Notes: generated by a model from the letters alone, not told the origin. DNA of 64,000 nt from Pomphorhynchus laevis (GCA_012934845.2 WNNJ02000671.1:1-64000), one strand, 5' to 3'. Counted from the first letter of the stretch, positions 1-11,961 are shown. Numbers and translations are program-made.

Positions 1-424
1 CGTTGTATCAGAATAAGAATTAGAGGTCATCAGGAGGAACTGCTATGCTATCAGGTTTCGGCCCCTAACTCCTCTACCCAACATAGCAGCGGGGCCAAAT
101 ACATGCTAATGATGTATTTCCTCTGAAATAACTATCTAGTATCTTATTCTAATGCAAAGTATATTATTTATTATCCATCCATAAAAATTTGCCACTTTAG
201 AGTTTAAATTTATTCTTTATAATCTTTTGTTATAATTTAAAATTAAAATCATTTTTACTGAGTCTACGTATTTAATATAATTAGGTTTCGGCCCCTAACT
301 TCTCTACCCGACATATCAGCGGGGCCAAATACATGCTAATGACGTATTTCCTCTGATGAAATTTGTTTATCTAGTATCTTATTCTAATACAAAGTATATT
401 ATTTAGTATTCATCCATAAATATT

Positions 425-640
425 TTCCGCTATTGATTTTAAATTTATGTTTTATATTATTGTGTTGATTTATATATTTTACTATTTTCTGCTTGATGTT
501 ATTTTTATAGTAACCTAGTTTAAAATATGTATCTATTAAATTATTTAAATGATTTTGAAGAAAGCCAATGTCATTACATATTGTTGCAATTCTTAAAATT
601 TCATTATTTTATGTATTATATTTTATATTATATGGTATGC
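425..640 (-). pseudogene. Naiad-like PLE, C-terminal RT fragment
   Basis: The minus strand encodes the same C-terminal end as the + strand RT at 15960-16156 (CNDIGFLQNHLNNLI then KLGYYKNNIKQK). It ends just before the terminal repeat at 280-425. Confidence 0.75.
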
Positions 641-1374
641 ATGAATGCTTATGCAAAAATGTTTGCGAATTACAGAATTGAGTAATATACGATCTTTTAA
701 AGCAAAAGTAATATTTATATTAATAAAAAACAAATTTTTACATCATACAACAGCCAAATAAAATTTATTAAATCGAGGTTTTTGCAAAAATCATACAATC
801 AAATAGTTGCAAATTTCATCTTGTCATTAATGAGATCCAAATATTCTATTTACAAATAACCTTTACATAGTGCGATTTTCAATTGGGAATTATACTAATT
901 ACTTAAAATATAAGTTTTAAATAGCGTTGTAAATGCATATAAATTGAATTACAAAAATTAATATATCAATTAAATCAGCGAACTGAGTCAACGTATTTAA
1001 TATAATTATAAAATAAACAACACATAATAATGCTAAATCGAAATTTAATAATTAAATAATAAAATTAATAATTGTTTTTAGATTTTCTATAATTTAAATC
1101 AAGTTAAAAATAAAAATAAAAAATAAAAAATAAAATTTAAAATAAACGTCATTTTTATGAATTGACTAATAAATAACAGACGTTGTATCGGAATAAGAAT
1201 TAGAGGTCATCAGGATGAACTGCTATGCTATTAGGTTTCGGCCCCTAACTCCTCTACCCAACATAGCAGCGGGGCCAAATACACGCAAATGATGTATTTA
1301 CTCTGAAATAACTATCTAGTATCTTATTCTAATACAAATTATATTATTTATTATCCATCCATAAAAATTGTTCG

Positions 1375-1560
1375 CTAATGATTTTAAATTTATTTTTAAT
1401 AATATTGTGTTGATTTATATATTTTACTATTTTCTGTTTGATGGTATTTTTTATAGTAACCTAGTTTAAAATATGTATCTATTAAATTATTTAAATGATT
1501 TTGAAGAAAACTAAAATCATTACATATTGTTGCAATTCTTAAAATTTCATTATATTATGA
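1375..1560 (-). pseudogene. Naiad-like PLE, C-terminal RT fragment
   Basis: Minus-strand copy of the element's C-terminal coding end, attached to the terminus at 1160-1375. A short remnant of a 5'-truncated insertion. Confidence 0.75.
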
Positions 1561-1894
1561 AATTAAATAATAAAATTTTTTATTAATTTTTTAAGTATAG
1601 ATAACATAAATGTAAATAGATTTTAAAATAATTCTCAGATAATCAGATTTAAGTAAATATATTCCTAAAATAAGGTATAAGTTGTTACCACCATAAGGAC
1701 GAAAAAATTGTAATTATAATAAAGAATTGAAATAAAATACTATAATCGGAAAATAAATGTTATGTCCGGTTATAATGGATCACTATCAACTATCAACTGT
1801 TATAATTGTTAATTATAACAGTTGATATACAATTAACAAAATATATATACAATATATAATTAACAGTTAATTATAACAGTTAATTATACAACTG

Positions 1895-2170
1895 TTAATT
1901 TTTTTTGCTTAGGACGTATTTCCTCTGATGAAATTTGATTATATAGTATCTTTTTCTACTACAAAGTATATTATTTATTATCCAACCATAAAAGTTTTTC
2001 GCTAAAGATTTAAATTTATTCTTTATATTATTGTGTTGATTTATATATTTTACTATTTTCTGCTTGATATTATTTTTATAGTAACCTAGTTTAAAATATG
2101 TAACTATTAAATTATTTAAATGATTTTGAAGAAAGCCAATTTTAAAATTGAAATTTAAAATAGAAGTCAA
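1895..2170 (-). pseudogene. Naiad-like PLE, C-terminal RT fragment (91 codons)
   Basis: An open frame on the minus strand includes GFLQNHLNNLIVTYFKLGYY and KQKIVKYINQHNNIKNKF. It is almost the same as the C-terminus of the 393-residue RT at 14975-16156. It carries no catalytic motifs and is a truncated copy. Confidence 0.75.
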
Positions 2171-2885
2171 CTTTCATGAATTGACTAATAAATAACAGAC
2201 GATGAATCAGAATAATAATTAGAGGTCATTATGAGGAACTGCTATGTTATCAGGTTTTGTCCGCTATTTCTCGATCCAACATGGCAGCTGGGCTCACAAC
2301 GCGCAAATTACATATTTTCTCTGATGAAATTTGATTATACATAAAATATTTTTTTTGAAATTGAAATTTAAAATAAAAGTCAATTTTTATTAATTGACTA
2401 ATGAATAACAGACGATGTATCAGAATTAGGAATAGAGATCATCAGGCGAACTGCTATGTGATCAGGTTTCGGCTCCTATTCTTCAAGAAAATTAATCAAT
2501 ATTACTGAGCCTATTTCATATTAACTTACCTATTTTATACTATATACCAATAAAAATAAAGATAAATAACAAATATTTATATAGGATTAATAAGATAATA
2601 ATATTAATATTAATATTATTGTGTTGATTTATATATTTAAAATATGAAATTTAAAATAAAAGTTATTTTTATGAATTGACTAATAAATAACAGACGTTGT
2701 ATCCTAATAAGGAGCGGCTATGCTATCAGATTTCGTCCCCTAACTCCTCTACCTAAATATCAGCGGGACCAGATACATTCTAATGATGTATTTCCTCTGA
2801 AATAACTATCTAGTATCTTATTCTAATACAAAGTATATTATTTATTATCCATCCATAAAAATTTGCCACTTCAGAGTTTAAATGA

Positions 2886-3125
2886 ATGTCAATTTTTATG
2901 AATTGACTAATAAATAACATACGATGTATAAGAATAAGGATTAGAGAAATATAAATAAGGATTAGAGGATATATTGGAATTTATCAATTCCAATATATGA
3001 TGATTATACCTGATAATTTTATTTATAATATTTAAGTTAATAGAAAATACTTTATCTAAATGACAAATTTTACAAGAATAAACTATTTCTTGCCAATATT
3101 TAGACGGCACAGAATCACGAATATT
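2886..3125 (-). other. Unassigned minus-strand ORF next to PLE termini
   Basis: A 67-codon minus-strand frame (2907-3110) starts PSKYWQEIVYSCKICHLD and has a C-x2-CH pattern. I do not recognise it. Its place among PLE pieces suggests it could be an upstream part of that element. No other copy in the window supports this. Confidence 0.25.
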
Positions 3126-5205
3126 AAGGATCGCAATACTTTTTTTGTATCTGACAAAGTATCTGATACTATTACAAAGGGAACATTTTTACTTCTCTAA
3201 ACATGGATAGAGTTATATAGAATTATTAATAGTATAAAATATCCAATATATATCACATACACAAAGTTACATATTTATGTAAATTCATCTAAATATAATA
3301 GTGTAAATAATAAATCGATAGTGATTAATGATTTTTATTTTTGGTTTTTAATGTTGTACGATAGAACTTTAATCTAAGAAACTTTTGCGTGTGTAAACAG
3401 TAGTTCGTGATGATAAAATATTGGACTGGACTTTTTTATTGAATTAATTGTCGTTTATTTGGTTCTATATTATAAATAAATTACAATTTTAAGAAACAAA
3501 TGGATATTTTCAAAAATATTATATTAATTGAATAATGAAAATAAGTTCATTTACATTTTGACAATATTCTGCACATTTACCCAAAATCTCAATCAAAAAT
3601 ATTATCAGAAATATTAAATCATGACCGCTTTTTGATTATTAATTGATAGAAATATATAAAATACATAAAATACATAATATATTATGTATTACATAGACGA
3701 TTTATAGTTAATTAATTTTAACAGGAGTTTTGTAATATATATGAATATTTATGTATATTCAGAGTAGAATAGATATTGCAGTCTCGATTTTTTAATGTTC
3801 TTTATTAAAGGCGTTAAAAGGTGCAAAAACTTTATATCATAAAATGATGAATTGTATGAGTGTGCGAAATGACAACCAAGTGATTGCTAGTTTTATTATT
3901 AACACATTTAGATGCTACTTGATCAATTACCAATATACACTTTAAACTCTATGTATTTTTTTCTTAATTTAGTTGACCCATCCTTTTATATTTATATAAA
4001 TATCAGTGTTATATTCATGTTAGTCGTTATTCATGTTATTTCAAATACAATTTCATCTAAAATATTCCTTCATAATCTATTTTATCTAAATACTTAGATA
4101 CAACTTTAGATTTAATTGTTCGATTTTGGATATTATAGTTTGCAAGTAACAAATACTTTTAACTTTCAAAAGTGACAATTTTAACTTATTCATTTAATGA
4201 ATTATCAATGAAATTATCAGACACATGTATCAGACAATTGAGATGCATTGGACGTCAGTATTTTTCTTAAAATAATTCCTTAAACTCAATTTATTTTCAT
4301 AGAACATTTTTCCCATAAGTAGTACAAATCGGTTTTGAAAAGACTCAAACTGAATCGAAGGCTATCTTTCAAAAAGGCATTTGAGGATCGACTTGCCGGT
4401 TGCCTATTGTACCGACATAGTAATGTATTTTTACATTAAAAATTACTCTTTACAATAAAATACCTTTTCAATCAAACATTGCAACAGATCATTTATTTTT
4501 CCAGTTTTGTAGAATAGAATTATGAACTTTTATCACAGTTCCCTATTGCTGTTTTCTTCTTTTTAAATTATAATTTCTTTACGCTGTTAAAATATACGTT
4601 TTTGTGACTGCCTTTAATTATTGCTTTTCTAATGCAGAAGGCTTTTTATTACTTTTTCAATTCTTTTGTAATTTGCACTTTAATAAATCGCAACTTTTCC
4701 TAGCATATTTGTTGGTACTTAGCAATAAATGCTTTAAAATAATGTGTATTTTTATATTTGACATTCCTTCTATTATTTTTAATGCATTCTCTTCTTCAAT
4801 TTTTCTCTTATGTCTTTCTGTTATTACATTTTTAGCAATTTGCTTTTAATTTGTTTGTACTATAATACCCAAATCTCAATAATCTTCTACAGTTTATATA
4901 TAAGCGCAGAATTCACGGTGTCTCTAAAAATGCGCTAATCTTGTTTTCATTGTATCCGAGGAATTATTCTATTTCTCATTTTTGCTTATAACCACAATTT
5001 TCATAGTTTAAAGTATCTTTCTTGTTTATCAGATAGCACTCAATTCAATATAGATTTTTTAAAATGGCATTTTATTTTTAAAATAAAGCTTAAATTGTAT
5101 TTTTATATATTCAGATTTATTATATTAATTTATGTTAAAATTATTAATAATTTTTATCGTTTATTTTTAATAAAAGAATAAAAGATAAATGTTTTAAGGA
5201 AATAT
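3126..5205. other. AT-rich stretch, no gene seen
   Basis: No recognisable coding segment, exon-like block or RNA gene on either strand. ORFs here are short and biased by AT content. Possibly an upstream NEMF intron, if the N-terminal exons lie beyond the left edge. Confidence 0.5.
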
Positions 5206-5209
5206 CAGG

Positions 5210-5320
5210 AACTTGCCATTATCACTTGTTTGGCCTCGCGGCTTTGTTGAGTCGAGTAATACGGGCCATAACCTGATAACATAGCAGTTACACCTGAATA
5301 CATCATATCCTTATTTTGTT
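5210..5320 (+). repeat. Naiad-like PLE terminus, divergent copy
   Basis: It carries the two interleaved helices of the family: TGGCCT at 5231-5236 pairs with GGGCCA at 5263-5268, and the following AACCTGATAACATAGCAG matches other copies. The S2 partner GGCTTTGTT has one mismatch. Flanking sequence has lost the usual tail. Confidence 0.7.
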
Positions 5321-5375
5321 ACATCCTCTCTTATTTATATATAAAATCTTATATATAGTCGTATATTTTAAATAG

Positions 5376-5540
5376 TTGATACTGATCCATTATTGATGAA
5401 TAATTATTGGATATGGATCAAAGAAAAGAAGAAATTATTTTTGATATTTCGCTAATTTCTGTTAGCATCTATTATTTAATTATTATCATATAATTATTTA
5501 TCAATAACGGATGCTGATAAAATCAGCATCCGTTATTATT
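5376..5540. repeat. Foldback element related to those at 42.5 and 42.9 kb
   Basis: Left part shares CTGATCCATTATTGAT and TTGATATTTCGCTAA with the copies at 42480-42600 and 42905-43085. The right end (5503-5537) is a 16-bp perfect inverted repeat around AAA, and it is also an inverted copy of the left end. It keeps the GAAA side and stem of the hammerhead-like core (5447-5466) but not CTGANGA. Confidence 0.65.
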
Positions 5541-6330
5541 CACAATAAAAGCGCTAATCAAAAGTTATTACTAATGGGAAAATATAAAAAATATGACTTT
5601 TAACTTTTTAAAAAATTTAATATTTAATAAATTAATCTGAAACAACCCAATCATTATGAAAATATATTATAAATTTCTATAATGAAGAACGAGTAGCGAT
5701 ATCAGAATAGAGTGTGCATATTACGCTTGGCAAATAGTTTGATTACAAACTATTACAAATTATTATATTATATAATATACAATTATAAATTTAATTAATT
5801 TTAAATTAATTAAATAATTAAAATTTTAATAATTATCATTTATTAATTATTTATACTTCAGATCTATAGTCATATGGCTGTTTTGACTGCTCATATATAA
5901 CTACAAAAAAATAGAAAAAAATCACAAAGATAAGATAAAAATAGGTAATAAATCACAAGGATAAGATAAAAATACAGAGTAATCTTCGTCGCAGAAACGA
6001 TTAACACCACAGATAGGTCACCAGCCAAGTAGTACAATCGCAACTTATTAAACGCATAAGCTGTACTATAATATAATTATAGTACATTATCAGTATATAA
6101 TTATATATCATATAATTATAAATCAAATAAACATAAATCAATATTTATGATGTAAAACAGGTTTATATATCATCGTACGGATAAAATTTTAAGATTGTGA
6201 TACTTGGATGGTTTGAAAAATAGCTTTAAAGCAAAATCGACAAAAAGAATATAGATGAATTTATTTATTAATATTATTAAGATAAATATAAATGAATTTA
6301 TTTACTACTGAATATTAAATGAAATAAAAT
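5541..6330. other. AT-rich stretch, no gene seen
   Basis: Low-complexity AT-rich DNA with short palindromic TAATTA runs. Nothing else can be supported. Confidence 0.5.
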
Positions 6331-6334
6331 TATT

Positions 6335-6660
6335 AAATTTTATCAGAAGAAATACGTCATTAGCGCATATCAGGCCCCGTTGCTATGTTGGATGAAGGAA
6401 TTAGGGGACGAAACCTGATCACATAGCAGTTCCTCCTGATGATCTCTAATCCTTATTCGAATACATTGTCTATTATTTATTATTCAATTCATAGAAATTG
6501 GTAATTATTTTAAATTTCAATTTTAAATTTTAACTGGTAACATAGCAGTTCTTCCTGATGACCTCTAATCCTTATTCTAACACAACGTCTGTTATTTATT
6601 GGTCAATTCATAAAAATGACGTTTATTTTAAATTTCAATTATAAATTTTATTGTTATACA
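6335..6660 (+). repeat. Naiad-like PLE terminus with a duplicated tail
   Basis: A full terminus begins AAATACGTCATTAGCG, then GGCCCC, the CTATGTTGG segment, GGGGACGAAACCTGAT and CACATAGCAG. The last part (TAACATAGCAGTTC through the TTATTGGTCAATTCAT tail) is repeated at about 6535-6660. Confidence 0.8.
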
Positions 6661-8099
6661 AATATTAATTGTATAAAATGTTATATAATTATTTATTATT
6701 TATAATTATATAATTATAATTACTTTTATTTTAAATTTCAATTATAAATTAAAGCATGATATAACTTATATAACATGTTATATAACAATTATTTATTATT
6801 CATAATTATTTAATTATTTATTATTTTATTATTAAATTTTGATTATCATTATTATTTCAAATTGAAATAAATTACATTTATATTTATTTGAAAGTAAAAA
6901 TAATAAAATAATCGTCTGTTATTTATTAGTCAATTCATTTTAATTCCAAATTTTAACTATAAATATAAATAGATAAATATAAATATTTAAAGATAGATAA
7001 TATAAATTGTATAAAATCTTTTATAATTATTTATTATTTATCTTTATGTTTATTAATATAACAAAATAATCACTTTTTTGTAAACACTAAATTTTATATA
7101 AGACGTATCAACTAAATATAAATATAAATTCTATAAAATATTATATAATTATTTATTATTTATTTTTAATTTATATAAAATATAAAATACGTAGACTCAG
7201 TTATCTGATTATTTACTATTAGAAAATAAAATAATAAAATAATTAATTTTAAAGTAGTTTTAAAATTCTCACGTGTTCTTAAATATACGCGTTAAGATAT
7301 TGTTTTGATTACTCTGTACACCATTCGTAATCCTTATCACTTGTAAAATAATATTTTCTTGTTCGGCAACAATATATGTCGACTTTTATATGAATTATTA
7401 GCTAAAACTTGTTTCATCATTTCAGTTTTACTGTCTTTTAATGCAAACAAGTTGCTTTGTTTGCTTTATTGGCAATTTATTTTTCCGATAGTTAATTATT
7501 TTTATTCGCTTAAAGAACATCTTGATTTAAAGGTTACATTAGGAAATAATTTTTTATGCCTATTTTGCTAGTTGTAGAATTAATTTGACGATTGATCTGA
7601 GAGAGAGCGCGATTTACAAATATTGTGTTTGCCAAATTTGTAACTTGTGCTGAAATATTATTCCCTCGGATACTGTTATTATCGATGTATTATTTAGAAA
7701 TTTGTGTGATTGCTTACAACCGGTTATATGCTGATATGATCGTAGTAATGTCAGAATTATCACGCTTAAAATGTAAACTAGAAATGTGTATCCCGAAGAC
7801 AGATGAAATCTGTCTGATAAATGGCATGAATAATATATGAGCACCTTTAAATTCATCTTTATAGTTACCAAATATCATAAATCATTAAGTTTCGTAATCT
7901 AGCAAAGAAAATCAAAGAAATCTATCGATCATAATGTCAAGAAACGTTATTAATATTCACTTCTTAAGTTTTTAAGATGAAAATAATAAAAATGGATTTA
8001 AATTTTGTTTTTGTTATTTAAATTTAATTAATTTAAATTTAATTTCTATACTGGATAGAATCACGTCATTTAAATCTAATTTTTATTATAGTAATTTTA
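6661..8099. other. AT-rich stretch with scattered PLE tail remnants, no gene seen
   Basis: Fragments such as TCTGTTATTTATTAGTCAAT (near 6905) are PLE tails. Overlapping ORFs on both strands around 7360-7870 show no recognisable family and no compatible splice structure. Confidence 0.45.
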
Positions 8100-8400
8100 A
8101 AGTGCTGTCCTGTGAATCCACTGCTTACGCAAACGATACCAGATGCTAGGCTGGCCACCGGTAGAGGAGCGTGCGCTTAGTGATTTCCTTTTAGAGGTTT
8201 ACTGAGGATTAAGTACTGTCGAAATTGTGTAGCTACAGGGCCACACTGATGAGACCACGCTGTAGTGATGAGTAGACTAAGGTCAAACGGCTCATTAGAG
8301 GCAAGGCGTCTGTGGTGGGCGCATTCCTGGTTACGCTTCCCGACTAAGTTCGTAAAAAAGCATGCAGGTTTATACTTTCCTGTTCGTGTTAATTAAAAAT
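8100..8400. other. GC-richer island of unknown identity
   Basis: About 300 bp clearly richer in GC than its surroundings, with no long ORF. It sits just upstream of a PLE N-terminal fragment on the same strand and could be part of that element's leader, or a remnant of another repeat. No tRNA, 5S or rRNA consensus was recognised. Confidence 0.35.
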
Positions 8401-8479
8401 GTTGTATTGAAAGTCTTTCTTATTAATATAACGTCACCAGTAGTTTTCAAAGATATGTATTAATTGAAAATGGTGAATT

Positions 8480-8768
8480 AAGGAAAATGCAATCAAAAAG
8501 GTATAAATATAACAACGACAAAAATAAAATTTACAATTCGTTATATAATAACTTAAATGATTACTTTAGTAAGCTGATTTATAGTGAAAGCTCGAATATA
8601 TCTAAGATAAACATTTGGAAAACTTAATAGGATAAAATTAAAGAAAAAATGAAAATAACAAACAATTATAAAAAGAAAGATCAAATTAATAAAGATATGT
8701 ATACAGAACTTAATAAATTAGAGCATAACTATATAATAACAACTATTGATAAAGCTAGTAATTCGTAT
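8480..8768 (+). pseudogene. Naiad-like PLE, N-terminal RT fragment
   Basis: The + strand reads MKITNNYKKKDQINKDMYTE and YIITTIDKASN, the same segment that opens the minus-strand frame at 55362-56051. It is bounded by a repeated phrase, ATTAATA(T)AACGTCACCAG, at about 8418 and 8767, which looks like a duplicated target or a rearrangement joint. It contains breaks. Confidence 0.7.
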
Positions 8769-8769
8769 T

Positions 8770-9127
8770 AATAAACGTCACCAGTAATTTTTTATATTAC
8801 ATATTTCACAAATACGTCAAACTTCGTTACTCAATGTATTGATTATTAATTAAAAAGAAAGTCTTTTGGTTAATTAATACTTACAATAAGTTATAAGTGT
8901 TCAATACGAAATATTAATTAAAAGTATGTGTTTGGGTATTTGTCAATCACTAATTACTTGCATTGACGTGGTTTGATAATTTCATCTTAAATTTAACTAT
9001 CGTTTGCAACAAAACTTTGATAAAATAATAGACACAAAAATTATCTGTCTCTGTATTAACAGTTGTATTTAATAAAATAAATTTTTCATTTAATTAATGA
9101 ACAAATAGAATCCTGAAATATTTTAAT
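8770..9127. other. AT-rich spacer, no gene seen
   Basis: No coding signal. It ends at the left target duplication of the LINE that follows. Confidence 0.45.
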
Positions 9128-9228
9128 AATACAATAATAATGAGAGAATTTATTATACCTCTTTACCTTTCGGTACTGGGTAAACAAAATAAATACACCA
9201 AAAGTTTATCAATTTTATAAATTGTATT

Positions 9229-9657
9229 TCAAAATCTTCTCCTACTGTCAATATCGGATAGTGACATATTTTTCAAAATTGGGCAAGTGAAGATATGCAG
9301 GTTAGATGCGCATTCATTTTTGCAAAGAACACAAATGCACAAAGAGCACCGTGCATGTACTGGAATTCTAATAGCGCAGAATTTATCGTGATATCCATGG
9401 ACAGATGCTCTCCAGATCAGCGGTCTTTTCCTTGCACAGGGTTCTCTCCATTTAGTCTGTAAGAATGCCGGAGTAAGATAAAATTCAGAATCCAATGACG
9501 TCGTCTTTCGAAAGAACATGTTCAGGTTAGTAGTAAATGATGCAGTGTGTTCAAGATTAAATGTTGAGCAGATGTATTTAGAGCAAGGTTCTAACGATGA
9601 TAGTATCGCTATAACCGATGAAGAACATTTTGGTGAGACTCCAACAATTCGCTTCAC
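9229..9657 (-). pseudogene. LINE C-terminal Cys/His domain
   Basis: 142 codons ending in ARCSLCICVLCKNECASNLH then IFTCPIL, a zinc-knuckle-like C-x2-C...C...H...C arrangement common at the C-terminus of I/Jockey-group LINE proteins. It lies just downstream of the RT frame but in a different frame, so a frameshift separates them. The related + strand copy at 29090-29880 shows the same VHGY...IP.H pattern. Confidence 0.7.
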
Positions 9658-9711
9658 GAATCTTCATTGACACCTGTCCAACTGCTGAAAATTGAAGGGA
9701 CTTAAATCCAA

Positions 9712-11190
9712 CTAGATAACTGGCAAAGCATATGAAACTATTGGAAGCAACATACTTCGAAAATACCGGAGGGCTCCTGAGAAAGATAAAGAACCTAAAT
9801 TTTTTGCATTAGAGGTTGCTACAACTAACTTCGAGGATTTACGATGTAGGTGTTCAGTAAATGACCATTTCGACGAAAGTAATACTCCCAAATAATTGTA
9901 ACTATTGCAGAATTCTAAATCTACATTGCCTATTCTCAGCATGTCACATCGACGCAAAGGTCCACCTAACCGAAATTTAAGGGCTTTCGATTTATTTACA
10001 TTCACCGTCAACTGATTTGATAAACAATAGGATGACAGAGCATCTAACGCACTTTGAGCGGATAAAAGATCTTTGGCTAATATTACTAGATCGTCGGCAT
10101 AGAGGGTACAAGAGACTTCATTCGATGCATGACGAAGATGCATAGGCAAATCCATAACAAAAAAGGAAAATAATATAGGGCTGAGTGGATCTCCCTGTAA
10201 AACACCGCGATTAGCAAAAAAGAAATCAGAGGTGTTGATACCATCAGATACTTTAAGGCGATTAGGCTGAAGCACAGAATAAATAAGATACAAAAAGCGA
10301 CCACTAACGGACACTCTGGTGGAAAGTTTATCAAGTAACAAAGAACGATTCACTGTGTCAAATGCTCGCTCAAAGTCAACAAAAGTAGCATACAACGGTC
10401 TACGATTAGCGAAACAATTGGTGACTTCGTCACGGACATGCTTTATTGCATCGGACGTTGACCTTTTCGGGCGGAATCCATACTGCTCCGTAGGTAAGAG
10501 ATGCTCGCGAAACTTAATAAGGCGCATATACATTATATGAGTCAATAACTTATAACTGTGATTCAATATCGCAATCCCCCTGTATGCATCAAGTGAATCA
10601 TAGTCACCTTTGCCCTTATTCAGGATCTTAATTACACCGTCGCGCCACGAAATCGAAAACGGATGACCTGCAAGAAATAGATTGAAAAGTTCTGTCCAGT
10701 AGTCTATCAAAATATCGATAGTCGACTTTAACTGTTCTACGCATAATTGATCTAACCCGGCAGCTTTATGATCTTTTAAGATTGATAGGGATCTTACGAC
10801 TTCAAATGGCGTAAAAGGTAAATTCAGAGGATCTGAACCGTATATTGAATTTATGCATGAAACTGAAGATAAACGTACAGGCATGTCTTCTAATATTGAA
10901 TGGCGCAAAATAGATTGGAAGTGTGATTTCCAATTTTCTATTTGAATCCTGGAATATGTTCCAATGTTAGCTTTCTTAAGTATCCACGGTGTCGACTCCG
11001 CCTTAGACAATTCCCGTCGTTCAATCTCTAAACGTCGTGCTCTACGATACATCGATACAAGTTTAACGTAAAGCCTACGTAAATCTACAAAATCTTTCCT
11101 TACCGTTAAATCGAACCGATAACTTTTATTTAATTGAATTAAATGTTGCTGGAACTGTTTAAACCAAGCGGGTTTTACTAGGTATGAGTT
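9712..11190 (-). CDS. LINE reverse transcriptase
   Basis: 446 codons from a Met at 11052; the same frame stays open up to about 11190 (LVKPAWFKQFQQHL...). RT motifs in order: YRGIAILNHSYKLL, EQYGFRPKRST, YATFVDFERAFDTV, GVLQGDPLSPILF, and the catalytic box LYADDLVILAKD, then the thumb NYLGVLLSS. Catalytic aspartates are present, so the RT domain itself looks sound. The join to the endonuclease frame lies in an A-run near 11190 and shows a one-base shift. Confidence 0.85.
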   Translation of the reverse strand, partial: NSYLVKPAWFKQFQQHLIQLNKSYRFDLTVRKDFVDLRRLYVKLVSMYRRARRLEIERRELSKAESTPWILKKANIGTYSRIQIENWKSHFQSILRHSILEDMPVRLSSVSCINSIYGSDPLNLPFTPFEVVRSLSILKDHKAAGLDQLCVEQLKSTIDILIDYWTELFNLFLAGHPFSISWRDGVIKILNKGKGDYDSLDAYRGIAILNHSYKLLTHIMYMRLIKFREHLLPTEQYGFRPKRSTSDAIKHVRDEVTNCFANRRPLYATFVDFERAFDTVNRSLLLDKLSTRVSVSGRFLYLIYSVLQPNRLKVSDGINTSDFFFANRGVLQGDPLSPILFSFFVMDLPMHLRHASNEVSCTLYADDLVILAKDLLSAQSALDALSSYCLSNQLTVNVNKSKALKFRLGGPLRRCDMLRIGNVDLEFCNSYNYLGVLLSSKWSFTEHLHRKSSKLVVATSNAKNLGSLSFSGALRYFRSMLLPIVSYALPVI

Positions 11191-11864
11191 TTTTTGGAAT
11201 AGTCGGATTCATATCTACAAGCCGATAGAAGGGTGGAAATTACAGAAGTAATGCTGTTCCCCAGTTCTCCTGATCTAAGGAATTGAAAAGCTAGATTTAT
11301 TTGACTATAATCAATTGCTGAAGTACATAATTTCCTGCTAGGTTGACGGGGCAAATCTATTGATTGTATGTTGCATATGCAATCGAAAATACACGAGACA
11401 GGTTTGTGTTTACGAACTAACGCCCATTTTGAAGATAGTACTAGCCCTATATGTCTTACATGCACGTTAGTAAATATGATGTCTATACAGCTTTTATCTG
11501 TAGAAGATTCGTAGGACCAATTTTCATTAGGGACGTATAACTTTAGATTTATAGACTTAAAGTAATTGACAAGAATTCGCAATTTTCCTGTGATTGGACT
11601 GGTGAATCTTGCATTAAAATCTCCTGCGATAATTATCGGGACTGTGCTGTTTAGAGTTGAAAGAAGCTGAGAAATTTCGTCAATTATATCTGCCGCGGTA
11701 AGTGTGGGTTTGAAATAGCATGCGATAAAAGTGATGACAGGTGTTTCAAGCAGTATAGAATTCAGCAAATACCTACATTGCCAATCCCTGAAGGCCCTAT
11801 TTAAACCTAAAATTATTCCACCCGCGGGGCGACCACGAATGCCCAATAAAGCAGGATAATACAA
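11178..11864 (-). pseudogene. LINE APE-type endonuclease, partial
   Basis: 228 codons: GIRGRPAGGIILGL, VITFIACYFKP, IIIAGDFNARF, DKSCIDIIFTN. These are APE-endonuclease landmarks (the GDFN box and the D..I.T box). The expected S-D-H near the end is RKHKPVS here, so the catalytic SDH is not kept. The N-terminus is missing because the element is 5' truncated. Confidence 0.75.
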
Positions 11865-11961
11865 TAATACAATAATAATTGTATTTTTTTTGAAGAGAAG
11901 ATTTATTCAAGAAAAAAAAAGAAGTAAAATGTTCTACAAACTAGAAAAGTTTCTTGCACTG

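Larger units (their letters stand above)
1..2885 (-). repeat. Cluster of Naiad-like PLE 3' termini, minus orientation
   Basis: At least six partial copies of one terminal sequence lie at about 1-135, 280-425, 1160-1375, 2165-2335, 2385-2490 and 2640-2880. Read on the minus strand each has GGCCCC...GGGGCC, then GAAACCTGAT, then a CATAGCAG segment and a tail containing TTATTAGTCAATTCAT. The same sequence follows the intact reverse-transcriptase stop at 16157-16360. Several copies are preceded, on the minus strand, by the last 60 or so codons of the element. Copies differ at many positions, so this is a pile of old and younger insertions. Confidence 0.85.
9142..11865 (-). mobile_element. I/Jockey-group LINE, 5'-truncated, with 14-bp target duplications
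   Basis: Minus-strand non-LTR retrotransposon. Order 5' to 3': partial APE-type endonuclease, reverse transcriptase, C-terminal Cys/His segment. AATACAATAATAAT flanks it at 9128-9141 and 11866-11879, as expected for target-primed insertion. Its 5' end cuts into the endonuclease. The right flank abuts the 3' end of the next LINE, so this one inserted at that junction. The clade is not settled: no RNase H domain is seen, and the GVLQGDPLSP and YADD motifs fit the I/Jockey/Ingi side. Confidence 0.85.

Noticed and set aside
4321-4440. Possible NEMF N-terminal exon (KRLKLNRRLSFKKAF)
   Set aside because: No NFACT-N motif, no matching phase or splice pair.
4604-4849. 81-codon + strand ORF rich in F and L, and a minus-strand frame with a coiled-coil look (RHKRKIEEENALKIIEGM)
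   Set aside because: Neither has a recognisable family, splice context or second copy; AT-rich DNA gives such frames by chance.
7359-7871. Overlapping 70-85 codon ORFs on both strands
   Set aside because: Hydrophobic, low-information translations; no similarity to NEMF or to any retroelement protein.
8255-8320. Similarity of ACGGCTCATTAGA to a conserved 18S rRNA patch
   Set aside because: Only about 10 bases match, with no flanking rRNA helices.
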